Shown here: one piece after another, positions 18,018-30,900 of the stretch
How the letters are laid out: each line of letters begins with the position of its first letter
How positions within the stretch are numbered: position 1 is the first letter of the stretch
Assembly (NCBI RefSeq): GCF_024029335.1
Contig: NZ_CP097116.1
Span: 1,364,001 to 1,428,000 of the forward strand
DNA: 64,000 nucleotides
Direction of reading: 5' to 3'
From: Fructilactobacillus myrtifloralis
GTDB taxonomy: Bacteria; Bacillota; Bacilli; Lactobacillales; Lactobacillaceae
Position numbers and translations under genes: made by a program
The notes under the pieces: generated by a model
Database searches by the model: none
Seen by the model: the letters and a program-made list of their open reading frames with translations, nothing else
What the model was told of the DNA's origin: nothing

Positions 18018-18861
18018 CGTGGTCGCCGATAATCAGTGGCAACAAATTAAAGCGCAAGCGTCGGATCCCAAGCATCCAAATGTGATTTCGTTAGTTTCGG
18101 CGCCGAAGTTAGGCAAGTATTTTGGGGAACCCGGCGTAAATGGCATTAACGTTTTGGATCGGTTAACCCACCGGAAGTATCACCCCGGTCAATACCGATT
18201 CTTCAACGACGTGCCGGTGCCTTATTGGGACAAGGTGTTTGTGAACAAGGATGGGAGTATTTCCATCTATGATCATGGTTCAGAGATTGGCAAGGAATAT
18301 CTCTATCCAAACACCAGAAGAGCGGCGCAGGATGTACGTTACACCAACCCAGATGGCACGATGGATTACATTGAAGAGTATGCCTACGACGGGACGATCT
18401 TCAGTAACCTGTTTTATGCGGAAGATGAAATGTTAGAAATGGTCTTTTATGATCAACAACAACGTCCGGTGGTTCGATACTACCTCTATCAAAAGGTTAT
18501 TAACCTAGTGACGGTGGAAGATCCAGAAACGCATGAGGTCTTAAAGCGGTATGATTCGTTGGATGCCTTTTACAATGATCAACTGCAGAGCATTGTCACT
18601 GCGGATGATACGGTTACGATTGACTACATGGGTGTGGAATTGCTTGCACTTGCCAATACCAAGTCTCACAACATTTTACGGTTAGCCGAAAGTCCGCTTG
18701 ATGATCAAGGACACGTCCGTGGCAACCTGGTTGACATCCTGACGGATCGAATTAAAACCATCCAGACCGTGCAAGTGTCCGCCGACGATTATAAAATTTT
18801 AGAAAAACAGGACCTACCACTTGAAAAAGTTACGATAATTACAGATAATGTAAATATCTAA
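17995..18861 (+). CDS. gtfB: GtfB-like partner of GtfA, apparently C-terminally short
   Basis: 288 residues; GtfB proteins I know of are roughly 430-450. The visible part matches the N-terminal Rossmann half plus the beta-rich insert (segments like KVFVNKDGSISIYDHG, DYIEEYAYDG, HNILRLAE). The second Rossmann lobe appears to be missing, and the reading frame ends in TAA at 18859-18861 with no continuation in any frame before the next gene. GtfB has no full transferase activity of its own; it binds acceptor protein and stabilises GtfA. It overlaps gtfA by 23 bases. The family lengths are from memory, so the truncation needs an alignment. Confidence 0.8.
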   Translation: MDYVLVNNVVADNQWQQIKAQASDPKHPNVISLVSAPKLGKYFGEPGVNGINVLDRLTHRKYHPGQYRFFNDVPVPYWDKVFVNKDGSISIYDHGSEIGKEYLYPNTRRAAQDVRYTNPDGTMDYIEEYAYDGTIFSNLFYAEDEMLEMVFYDQQQRPVVRYYLYQKVINLVTVEDPETHEVLKRYDSLDAFYNDQLQSIVTADDTVTIDYMGVELLALANTKSHNILRLAESPLDDQGHVRGNLVDILTDRIKTIQTVQVSADDYKILEKQDLPLEKVTIITDNVNI

Positions 18862-18961
18862 ATAATTGCACATAACTTTTTTGTTACAAGTTTTATAAAG
18901 ATAAAGAAGGTATGTCTTTTAATAATTTACAGTAACTCAAAATGATTAAAGGAGCCCAAAT

Positions 18962-21900
18962 ATGAGTAGATTTAATCAAAAACGTCGCGAGGCTATTTTT
19001 GATAACAATAAAAAAGTCCGCTATCGGATGTATAAAGCCGGGAGAAGGTGGCTGGTTGCCGGAACTGCAACCGTTACTGGACTTGCGGCTAGTTTGTTTT
19101 TAGGTGTGCCCTCGACGTTCGCCGATGCCGCCCAACAAGTCTCCAAACAAGTTGACGAAAATAGTGACCTGTTGATTAGTAATCAAAAGGCCACCATTCC
19201 GTCGACTTCAACTTCTAATAGTGATACTAGTAGTGACAGCACGAGCTCAGTCAGTGAATCAACGACGTCCGAATCAACTAGTTCAGTGAGTGAATCGACT
19301 GATTCAACTTCTAACAGCTCGACGTCAACTTCCAGCACTAGCGAGAGCAAGAGTGACAGTGCGGAAAGTACTTCTACGACTGCTAGTCAGTCCGAAAGTA
19401 CCACTGCTGCTGAAACCCAGGATGCTTCTCAAGTTAGTGAAGTAGGGTCTGCTTCAACTTCAGTTGTGGATGGGTCCATGAACATCCAACTGGCCGCCGC
19501 AAGTAATGACAGTCAGTCGAAGTCAACGTATACCACTTCTGAAATCGATTCCATTAGTAACTCAATTAGCGATGACTACGATTCTCAATCGGCATCAGCT
19601 AGTGAGTCACTTTCGCTTGTTTCAGGTTCACAACTAAATGATGCGTCTGTAGCTGCTAGTGCCAGCAAGTCAACCAGCGCTAGCCAGGTTAAGGATTCGC
19701 AATATAACGCCAGTGTTTCTAATCGGGACCGTTCTTATTCAGAATCTAATAGTCGCGTAGATGGATCATTATCAAAATCTGCTTCTGCTTCCGCTAGCCG
19801 GAGCAAGCTTGGCTTTGACAGTATGAGTCAATCAAACTCAACGTGGCTTGATAGCGCTTCCGCTTCGCATGCTAACAGTACTTCGTACGATTCCCAATGG
19901 TCTTTCGTTTCGGATGCCCTCTCACGGGGAGCTAACTCATTTGAAATTAAGTACCCGAACGGTGGTGCTCCCGTAAGTGAACAAAGATCATTTAAATCAG
20001 AACAAGATTTTCTTAGCATTCAAGCTAGTAACCTTTCATCCGTTGAAAATAGTGCGTTGACTAGCATTAACGATAGCCATATTATCGTTCAGGATTCTGT
20101 TAGTCGGTCTGCAAGCAAGTCTGCATCAGTTAGTGCTTCAAATTCAACGTCGAATTTTGACAACCTAGCTTCTAGCGCTTCCGCTTCTGATAGCAACGTT
20201 AACAAGAGCATTTCTAACTACCAACGTGATTCTGCGCAAGCCAGCATGAATTACGATAAGAGTGTGAGTGCCAGTCAATCGACTAGTCGGCAGTTGAGTA
20301 ACGATTACTCCACGAGTATCGAAGGTTCTAACAGTCAGCTAACTAGTACTTCGGAATACATTAGTAAACTCCGCTCCCAAAGCCTGGAAGCTGGTGTTCT
20401 AGAATCAATGAGTGGATCCGCTAGTCAATCGGCTTCCGTTCTGTCCACTTCAGCAAGTAACAGTTTTTCGTCTTACTCTTCATACCTAAAGAGTAACTCG
20501 ATGAACGAATCGAAAAATTACAGCATTACTAAGAGCCTGACGCTTTCCGAAAGCGAGGTTATTCACAATTACAATAGCGTCGTTGAAAGTGATGCAAGTG
20601 CCCGGGCTTCTCGGATGGGTTCACAATCGAACTCGGTTAGCTTGAGTCAATCAACCTCTGCAAGTCAGTCTGTTTCTGACATGGACGAAGTTTCCAGTCA
20701 ATCACGGAGTGCTTCTACTAGTAGCAGTTTGAGCACGTCAGATCTGAACGAACAATCAACTTCCGCTAGTCGATCAGCTTCAGCAACTTCTGCTAGCACC
20801 ACCGGCGTTGGTTCTGTTAGTGATTCACTCAGCACTTCTGCTTCGGTGAGCGCCAACACGTCTGATTCAACTAGTCGTGAAGCAGTTAACAGTGGCAGTC
20901 TTTCCGCTGAACACTCAATGGAACAGTCACTTTCGCGGAGTCAAGTAAGTGACGATGCGAGCGTTAGTGATTCTAAGAGCGCTTCAGATTCCCGTTCACA
21001 AGCGGATTCATTCTTCCAGTCCTACAGCAAGCGGCAGAGTATGTCGATTTCTGAACAATCTAACTCTGCTTCGAAGTCTACTTACTTTAGCTTGGGCTAC
21101 TCCCTGAGTGACAGTAATAGTATTAATGCAAGCAACGTTTTCAGTAACTACATTTCTACGAGTGCTACTGACTCACGCGCAAGCATGGATAATAGTCTGT
21201 CGACGTCCGCTTCTAAATACTCGACTTCAATGCCGTCCGCAACTTCTGAGTACTTGAGTGACAGTACTTCTAAGAGCAAAGAGTTGATTAACTCCGAAAA
21301 GGCTTCAGTTTCACAAAGTGCTTCCTTGAAGAGTGCTAGTGATTCTAATGTTTCAACTTCAAACTCGAAGTCAATTAGCTTGAGTCAAAAGAGTCTTTCT
21401 GTTGAATCGGCAAGCATTACTTCAGCTTCAGCAAGTCGGTCGTTATCACTTGCAAATAGTGAACAACAATCACTTACTGACCAAGAATCGGCTTCAGCCT
21501 CAGCAACGAGTGCATCAACATCGGCTGCAAACTCCAATTCAGATAGCATTTCCGTGAGTGGTTCGGCCTCAGCCAGTGCTTCCACGAGTTCTTCCTTAAG
21601 TGCCGTTGGAGCTAACAGTATTAGTGCCAGTGTTTCTGGTTCTCTGAGTGCTTCTGGAGTTGCTAACGAATCTGCTTCTGCGAGCGCTTCAACCAATGCT
21701 TCTCAGTCGACTTCAACTTCAATTGCAAACGATTCGCAAAGTCAAAGCAAGCAAGCCTCAACTTCTGCTTCCATTAGTTTGAGTCAATTGAACTCAATCA
21801 GTGACAGCATGAAGGAAGTTGGTTCTGGTACGAACTCTGCCTCTGCTTCTACAAGTGCTTCCACGAGTGCTGAAACCAGCACAACGGCTGCTGACAGTTC

Positions 21901-24900
21901 TTCTATGAGTGCCAGCGTTAGTGATTCATCTTCAGTTAAACACGTTGATGACAGCACAGCGGCTAGTGCTTCCACGAGTGCCAGCGATTCAAACAGTGCA
22001 CAACTCAGCATTTCCGCTGCTAACTCTAGTTCTGATTCGGCTAATGAATCTGTTTCGGCTTCACTAAGTGGTTCTAAGACGGGACCTACAAATGATTCTG
22101 CTAGTGCAAGTGCCTCAGTAAGTGCTAGTGATTCGGCGGTAGCATCTACTAGTCAAAGTCAATCGGCATCTACAAGCATGGCTGAAAAGTCGATGAGTGA
22201 TGCCAGTGCTTCTACGAGTGCTAGTTCTGCCAGTGCCTCAGCCAGTGCTTCGAAGAGCATGTCGGCTGAAAGTAGTAACTCTGCTAGCCAGTCAGCAAAC
22301 AAGAGCACGTCAGCTTCTGCTGCTGATTCAATGAGCAACGCAGCGGTTAGTGATAGTGCCAGCAAGTCAACGAGTCAATCGTTGTCTGAATCTGCTTCTA
22401 ACTCGAAGTCGATTAGTCAATCAGGGATGGACAGTATCTCTGATTCAGAAGCTAAATCAATGAGTGATTCCATTGCTAGTGACAGTATGAGTGCTTCGAA
22501 GAGTACCTCTGAAGCTAGTGATAGTGCCTCAGCTTCAACTAGTTCCGAATCCGCTAGTGCCTCAGCTTCGACAAGTAAGGCAGTTAGCGAAAGCACTTCT
22601 GCGAGTGCTTCAACTTCTGAAAGCGATTCAGTAATGAAGAGTGTTTCAGAATCTGTATCGAAGAGTGGTTCTGGAATGGACTCACAATCAGCAAGCAACT
22701 CTGCTAGCCAAAGTACCTCAACTAGTACTTCAGCTGCGAAGTCAACGAGTGATTCCATCAGCACTTCTGCTTCAATGCAAAGTAAAGCTGACTCGACGAG
22801 CACGTCTAAGAGTGCTTCCACGAGTAAGTCTGATGAAACTTCGATGAGTAACAGTACTTCTACTGCTAACTCCGCAAGTACTTCCGCTTCTAAGAGTGCT
22901 AGCGAATCCGCCAGTGCTTCGAAGAGTCAAAGTGTAAGCATTTCTAATGCTGACTCAACTCCAGGTTCTCGGAGTACCTCAGTAAGTACGTCGATGAGCG
23001 AAGCTTCTGACAGTGCTTCGAAGTCCACGAGTTCCTCGGACTCCTCATCAATGAGTGCCAGCAAGTCGGCTTCCGCAAGTGCGAACTCGAAGTCAACCAG
23101 TGATGCCAGTGCTTCTAACAGTATTGCTTCGAAGAGTACTTCAACTAGCATGTCGATGAGCACCAGTTCATCTGCAAGTAAGTCAGCAAGTCAATCCGCA
23201 ATGGACAGTACGTCTGACTCCGCTGCTAAATCAATGAGCAACTCCGTTGCTAGTGATAGTACGAGTGCTTCCGCAAGTACTTCCGCTAAGAGCGACAGTG
23301 CTTCAACATCAATGAGCAATGCTTCTGATAGTGCCTCGAAGTCCGCGAGCGACTTCGCAAGCAACAGTAAGCAAGCTAGTGAATCAACTTCCATGAGCAA
23401 TTCTGAAGCTAAGAGTCTTTCCGACTCAGTTTCAACGAGTGGATCTGGAACTGATTCAGCCTCAGCAAGCAAATCAGCAGAGCAAAGTGCTTCGATGAGT
23501 ACCTCAGCAGCTGACTCAGCAAGTATCTCTGCCAGCAAATCAGCTTCAATGCAAAGCGATGCAGATTCGATGAGCACGTCTGCGAGTTCCTCAGCTAGTC
23601 AATCTGACGAAACTTCGATGAGCATCAGTACCTCAACTGCGAACTCCGCAAGTACTTCTGCTTCCACGAGTGCTTCAGCATCAGCTAGCGCTTCGAAGAG
23701 TCAAAGTGAAAGCAATGCTTCCAACTCAACTCCAGGATCAGCTAGTGATTCAGTAAGTGTTTCGATGAGCAATGCTTCTGATAGTGCTTCGAAGTCCATG
23801 AGTTTCTCGGACTCCTCATCAATGAGTGCCAGCAAGTCGGCTTCCGCAAGTGCGAACTCGAAATCCACTAGTGATGCTAGTGCTTCTGATAGTGCAGTTT
23901 CAAAGAGTGCTTCGATGAGTACTTCAACGAGCACGAGTGCTTCCGCAAGCAAGTCAGCAAGTCAATCCGCAATGGACAGTACGTCTGACTCTGCTGCTAA
24001 ATCAATGAGCAACTCCGTTGCTAGTGACAGTACGAGTGCTTCCGCAAGTACTTCCGCTAAGAGCGACAGTGCTTCAACATCAATGAGCAATGCTTCTGAC
24101 AGTGCTTCGAAGTCCGCGAGCGACTTCGCAAGCAATAGTAAGCAAGCAAGTGAATCAACTTCCACGAGCAATTCTGAAGCTAAGAGTCTTTCTGACTCAG
24201 TTTCAACGAGTGGATCTGGAACTGATTCAGAATCTGCAAGCAACTCAGCAGAGCAAAGTGCTTCAATGAGTACTTCGGCAGCAATTTCTGCCAGTGATTC
24301 AGCAAGCAAATCAGCTTCAATGCAAAGCGATGCAGACTCGATGAGCACGTCTACGAGTGCCTCAGCTAGTCAATCTGACGAAACTTCGATGAGCATCAGT
24401 ACTTCAACGGTTAACTCTGCAAGTACTTCTGCTTCCACGAGTGCTTCAGCATCAGCTAGCGCTTCGAAGAGTCAAAGTGAAAGCAATGCTTCCAACTCAA
24501 CTCCAGGATCAGCTAGTGATTCAGTGAGTGCTTCGATGAGCAATGCTTCTGATAGTGCTTCGAAGTCCACGAGTTCCTCGGACTCCTCATCAATGAGTGC
24601 CAGCAAGTCGGCTTCCGCAAGTGCGAACTCGAAATCCACTAGTGATGCTAGTGCTTCTGATAGTGCAGTTTCAAAGAGTGCTTCGATGAGTACTTCAACG
24701 AGCACGAGTGCTTCCGCAAGCAAGTCAGCCAGTCAATCCGCAATGGACAGTACGTCTGACTCCGCTGCTAAATCAATGAGCAACTCCGTTGCTAGTGATA
24801 GTACGAGTGCTTCCGCAAGTACTTCCGCTAAGAGCGACAGTGCTTCAACATCAATGAGCAATGCTTCTGATAGTGCCTCGAAGTCCGCGAGCGACTTCGC

Positions 24901-27900
24901 AAGCAACAGTAAGCAAGCTAGTGAATCAACTTCCACGAGCAATTCTGAAGCTAAGAGTCTTTCTGACTCAGTTTCAACGAGTGGATCTGGAACTGATTCA
25001 GCCTCAGCAAGCAACTCAGCAGAGCAAAGTGCTTCAATGAGTACTTCGGCAGCAATTTCTGCCAGTGATTCCGCAAGCAAATCAGCTTCAATGCAAAGCG
25101 ATGCAGACTCAATGAGCACGTCTACGAGTGCCTCAGCTAGTCAATCTGACGAAACTTCGATGAGCATCAGTACTTCAACTGCGAACTCCGCAAGTACTTC
25201 TGCTTCCACGAGTGCTTCAGCATCAGCTAGCGCTTCGAAGAGTCAAAGTGAAAGCAATGCTTCCAACTCAACTCCAGGATCAGCTAGTGATTCAGTGAGT
25301 GCTTCGATGAGCAATGCTTCTGATAGTGCTTCGAAGTCCACGAGTTCCTCGGACTCCTCATCAATGAGCACCAGCAAGTCAGCTTCAGCAAGTGCCAACT
25401 CGAAGTCCGCTAGTGATGCTAGCGTATCAATGAGTAACGCTTCTAACAGTGCTTCCATGAGTGCTTCGATGAGTGCCAGCGCTTCCGCAAGCAAGTCAGC
25501 AAGTCAATCCGCAATGGACAGTTCTTCTGATTCTGCTATGAAGTCGATGAGCAACTCCGTTGCTAGTGAAAGTACCCAAGCTTCGGCAAGTACTTCTGCT
25601 AAGAGTGATAGTGCTTCAATGTCGATGAGTAACGCTTCTGACAGTGCTTCGAAGTCCATGAGTGACTTGGCAAGCAACAGTAAGCAAGCTAGCGAATCAG
25701 CTTCGATGAGTACTTCAACTGTTAAGAGTCTTTCCGACTCAGTTTCAATGAGTGGCTCTGGTAACAACTCAGCCTCAGCAAGTACATCAGCGGCACAAAG
25801 TGCCTCAATGAGTACTTCGGCAGCAATTTCTGCTAGTGATTCAGCAAGTACTTCTGCTTCAATGCAAAGCGATGCTGACTCGAAGAGTACTTCTGCAAGT
25901 GCTTCAGCTAGTCAATCTGACGAAACTTCGATGAGCATCAGTACTTCAACGGTTAACTCCGCAAGTACTTCTGCTTCCACGAGTGCTTCAGCATCAGCTA
26001 GCGCTTCGAAGAGTCAAAGTGAAAGCAATGCTTCCAACTCAACTCCAGGATCAGCTAGTGATTCAGTGAGTGCTTCGATGAGCAATGCTTCTGATAGTGC
26101 TTCGAAGTCCACGAGTTCCTCGGACTCCTCATCAATGAGCACCAGCAAGTCAGCTTCAGCAAGTGCCAACTCGAAGTCCGCTAGTGATGCTAGCGTATCA
26201 ATGAGTAACGCTTCTAACAGTGCTTCCATGAGTGCTTCGATGAGTGCCAGCGCTTCCGCAAGCAAGTCAGCAAGTCAATCCGCAATGGACAGTTCTTCTG
26301 ATTCTGCTATGAAGTCGATGAGCAACTCCGTTGCTAGTGAAAGTACCCAAGCTTCGGCAAGTACTTCTGCTAAGAGTGATAGTGCTTCAATGTCGATGAG
26401 TAACGCTTCTGACAGTGCTTCGAAGTCCATGAGTGACTTGGCAAGCAACAGTAAGCAAGCTAGCGAATCAGCTTCGATGAGTACTTCAACTGTTAAGAGT
26501 CTTTCCGACTCAGTTTCAATGAGTGGCTCTGGTAACAACTCAGCCTCAGCAAGTACATCAGCGGCACAAAGTGCCTCAATGAGTACTTCGGCAGCAATTT
26601 CTGCTAGTGATTCAGCAAGTACTTCTGCTTCAATGCAAAGCGATGCTGACTCGAAGAGTACTTCTGCAAGTGCTTCAGCTAGTCAATCTGACGAAACTTC
26701 GATGAGCATCAGTACTTCAACGGTTAACTCCGCAAGTACTTCTGCTTCCACGAGTGCTTCAGCATCAGCTAGCGCTTCGAAGAGTCAAAGTGAAAGCAAT
26801 GCTTCCAACTCAACTCCAGGATCAGCTAGTGATTCAGTAAGTGCTTCGATGAGCAATGCTTCTGATAGTGCTTCGAAGTCCACGAGCTTCTCAGACGCTA
26901 CGTCAATGAGCACCAGCAAGTCAGCTTCAGCAAGTGCCAACTCGAAGTCCGCTAGTGATGCTAGCGTATCAATGAGTAACGCTTCTAACAGTGCTTCCAT
27001 GAGTGCTTCGATGAGTGCCAGCGCTTCCGCAAGCAAGTCAGCAAGTCAATCCGCAATGGACAGTTCTTCTGATTCTGCTATGAAGTCGATGAGCAACTCC
27101 GTTGCTAGTGAAAGTACCCAAGCTTCGGCAAGTACTTCTGCTAAGAGTGATAGTGCTTCAATGTCGATGAGTAACGCTTCTGACAGTGCTTCGAAGTCCA
27201 TGAGTGACTTGGCAAGCAACAGTAAGCAAGCTAGCGAATCAGCTTCCATGAGTACTTCAACTGTTAAGAGTCTTTCCGACTCAGTTTCAATGAGTGGCTC
27301 TGGTAACAACTCAGCCTCAGCAAGTACATCAGCGGCACAAAGTGCCTCAATGAGTACTTCGGCAGCAATTTCTGCTAGTGATTCAGCAAGTACTTCTGCT
27401 TCAATGCAAAGCGATGCTGACTCGAAGAGTACTTCTGCAAGTGCTTCAGCTAGTCAATCTGACGAAACATCGATGAGCATCAGTACTTCAACGGTTAACT
27501 CCGCAAGTACTTCTGCTTCGAAGAGTGCCAGTGAATCAGCAAGTGCTTCCATGAGTTACAGTGAAAGCATTTCGAAGTACGATTCACAGCCAGGCTCACA
27601 AAGCATGTCTGTAAGTGCTTCGATGAGCAATGCTTCTGATAGTGCTTCGAAGTCCACGAGCTTCTCAGACGCTACGTCAATGAGCACCAGCAAGTCAGCT
27701 TCAGCAAGTGCCAACTCGAAGTCCGCTAGTGATGCTAGCGTATCAATGAGTAACGCTTCTAACAGTGCTTCCATGAGTGCTTCGATGAGTGCCAGCGCTT
27801 CCGCAAGCAAGTCAGCAAGTCAATCCGCAATGGACAGTTCTTCTGATTCTGCTATGAAGTCGATGAGCAACTCCGTTGCTAGTGAAAGTACCCAAGCTTC

Positions 27901-30900
27901 GGCAAGTACTTCTGCTAAGAGTGATAGTGCTTCAATGTCGATGAGTAACGCTTCTGACAGTGCTTCGAAGTCCATGAGTGACTTGGCAAGCAACAGTAAG
28001 CAAGCTAGCGAATCAGCTTCGATGAGTACTTCAACTGTTAAGAGTCTTTCCGACTCAGTTTCAATGAGTGGCTCTGGTAACAACTCAGCCTCAGCAAGTA
28101 CATCAGCGGCACAAAGTGCCTCAATGAGTACTTCGGCAGCAATTTCTGCTAGTGATTCAGCAAGTACTTCTGCTTCAATGCAAAGCGATGCTGACTCGAA
28201 GAGTACTTCTGCAAGTGCTTCAGCTAGTCAATCTGACGAAACTTCGATGAGCATCAGTACTTCAACGGTTAACTCCGCAAGTACTTCTGCTTCCACGAGT
28301 GCTTCAGCATCAGCTAGCGCTTCGAAGAGTCAAAGTGAAAGCAATGCTTCCAACTCAACTCCAGGATCAGCTAGTGATTCAGTAAGTGCTTCGATGAGCA
28401 ATGCTTCTGATAGTGCTTCGAAGTCCACGAGCTTCTCAGACGCTACGTCAATGAGCACCAGCAAGTCAGCTTCAGCAAGTGCCAACTCGAAGTCCGCTAG
28501 TGATGCTAGCGTATCAATGAGTAACGCTTCTAACAGTGCTTCCATGAGTGCTTCGATGAGTGCCAGCGCTTCCGCAAGCAAGTCAGCAAGTCAATCCGCA
28601 ATGGACAGTTCTTCTGATTCTGCTATGAAGTCGATGAGCAACTCCGTTGCTAGTGAAAGTACCCAAGCTTCGGCAAGTACTTCTGCTAAGAGTGATAGTG
28701 CTTCAATGTCGATGAGTAACGCTTCTGACAGTGCTTCGAAGTCCATGAGTGACTTGGCAAGCAACAGTAAGCAAGCTAGCGAATCAGCTTCCATGAGTAC
28801 TTCAACTGTTAAGAGTCTTTCCGACTCAGTTTCAATGAGTGGCTCTGGTAACAACTCAGCCTCAGCAAGTACATCAGCGGCACAAAGTGCCTCAATGAGT
28901 ACTTCGGCAGCAATTTCTGCTAGTGATTCAGCAAGTACTTCTGCTTCAATGCAAAGCGATGCTGACTCGAAGAGTACTTCTGCAAGTGCTTCAGCTAGTC
29001 AATCTGACGAAACATCGATGAGCATCAGTACTTCAACGGTTAACTCCGCAAGTACTTCTGCTTCGAAGAGTGCCAGTGAATCAGCAAGTGCTTCCATGAG
29101 TTACAGTGAAAGCATTTCGAAGTACGATTCACAGCCAGGCTCACAAAGCATGTCTGTAAGTGCTTCGATGAGCAATGCTTCTGATAGTGCTTCGAAGTCC
29201 ACGAGCTTCTCAGACGCTACGTCAATGAGCACCAGCAAGTCAGCTTCAGCAAGTGCCAACTCGAAGTCCGCTAGTGATGCTAGCGTATCAATGAGTAACG
29301 CTTCTAACAGTGCTTCCATGAGTGCTTCGATGAGTGCCAGCGCTTCCGCAAGCAAGTCAGCAAGTCAATCCGCAATGGACAGTTCTTCTGATTCTGCTAT
29401 GAAGTCGATGAGCAACTCCGTTGCTAGTGAAAGTACCCAAGCTTCGGCAAGTACTTCTGCTAAGAGTGATAGTGCTTCAATGTCGATGAGTAACGCTTCT
29501 GACAGTGCTTCGAAGTCCATGAGTGACTTGGCAAGCAACAGTAAGCAAGCTAGCGAATCAGCTTCGATGAGTACTTCAACTGTTAAGAGTCTTTCCGACT
29601 CAGTTTCAATGAGTGGCTCTGGTAACAACTCAGCCTCAGCAAGTACATCAGCGGCACAAAGTGCCTCAATGAGTACTTCGGCAGCAATTTCTGCTAGTGA
29701 TTCAGCAAGTACTTCTGCTTCAATGCAAAGCGATGCTGACTCGAAGAGTACTTCTGCAAGTGCTTCAGCTAGTCAATCTGACGAAACATCGATGAGCATC
29801 AGTACTTCAACGGTTAACTCCGCAAGTACTTCTGCTTCGAAGAGTGCCAGTGAATCAGCAAGTGCTTCCATGAGTTACAGTGAAAGCATTTCGAAGTACG
29901 ATTCACAGCCAGGCTCACAAAGCATGTCTGTAAGTACTTCGATGAGCAACGCTTCTGATAGTGCTTCGAAGTCAACGAGCTTCTCAGACACAACGTCAAT
30001 GAGTACTAGCAAGTCAGCTTCAGCAAGTGCCAACTCGAAGTCCGCTAGTGATGCTAGCGTATCAATGAGTAACGCTTCTAACAGTGCTTCCATGAGTGCT
30101 TCGATGAGTGCCAGCGCTTCGGCAAGCAAGTCAGCAAGTCAATCTGCAATGGATAGTTCTTCTGATTCTGCTATGAAGTCGATGAGCAACTCCGTTGCTA
30201 GTGAAAGTACCCAAGCTTCAGCAAGTACTTCTGCTCAGAGTGACAGTGCTTCAGCATCAATTAGTTCGAAATTAGATAGTGAATCAACTTCTAATGACAA
30301 GGCAGTTAGCGAAAGTGTTAATGCTAGTCAATCGACTTCTATGAGCGCTTCAGTTGCTAAGAGTCAATCGATTTCCGCATCGAAGAGCGGCTCTGGAACT
30401 AATTCTGAATCAGCAAGTACTTCAGCTATGAAGAGTGCTTCTCTCAGTGGTTCAGCAACGACTTCAACCAGTCTTTCTGCTAGTGTTTCGGCCTCAATGG
30501 ACAGTCAAGTAAACTCAAAGAGTGCTTCTGCAAGTGCTTCCACGAGTCAATCTGACGAAACCTCCATGAGTGTCAGTGCTTCAACTGTTAACTCTGCTAG
30601 TGCTTCTGCTTCGAAGAGTGCGAGTGAATCAGCTAGCGCTTCGAAGAGTTACAGTGAAAGCATTTCAAAGTACGATTCACAGCCAGGCTCACAAAGTATG
30701 TCTGTAAGTACTTCAATGAAGGAAGCTTCGAAGAGTGCTTCAGCATCAACGAGCTTGTCTGATTCAACTTCACTGAGTCAAAGTAAGAGTGCTTCTGCTA
30801 GTGATGTTTGGAAGTCAGAAAGCGACGTTAGTGCATCAAATGCAGCTAAAGTTCAAAGCAACTCGAAGAGTACGTCCATGCTGAACTCCACTTCCACGAG

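Noticed and set aside
18862-18961. A frameshift that would restore full-length gtfB
   Set aside because: All three frames after the stop were read up to the SRRP1 ribosome site; none gives GtfB-like sequence, so a simple frameshift does not explain the short length.
23191-30129. Repeated antisense frames of 83-128 codons opposite SRRP1, recurring every 771-774 bp
   Set aside because: They recur with the repeat unit itself and have no start signals; they are shadows of the Ser-rich sense frame.
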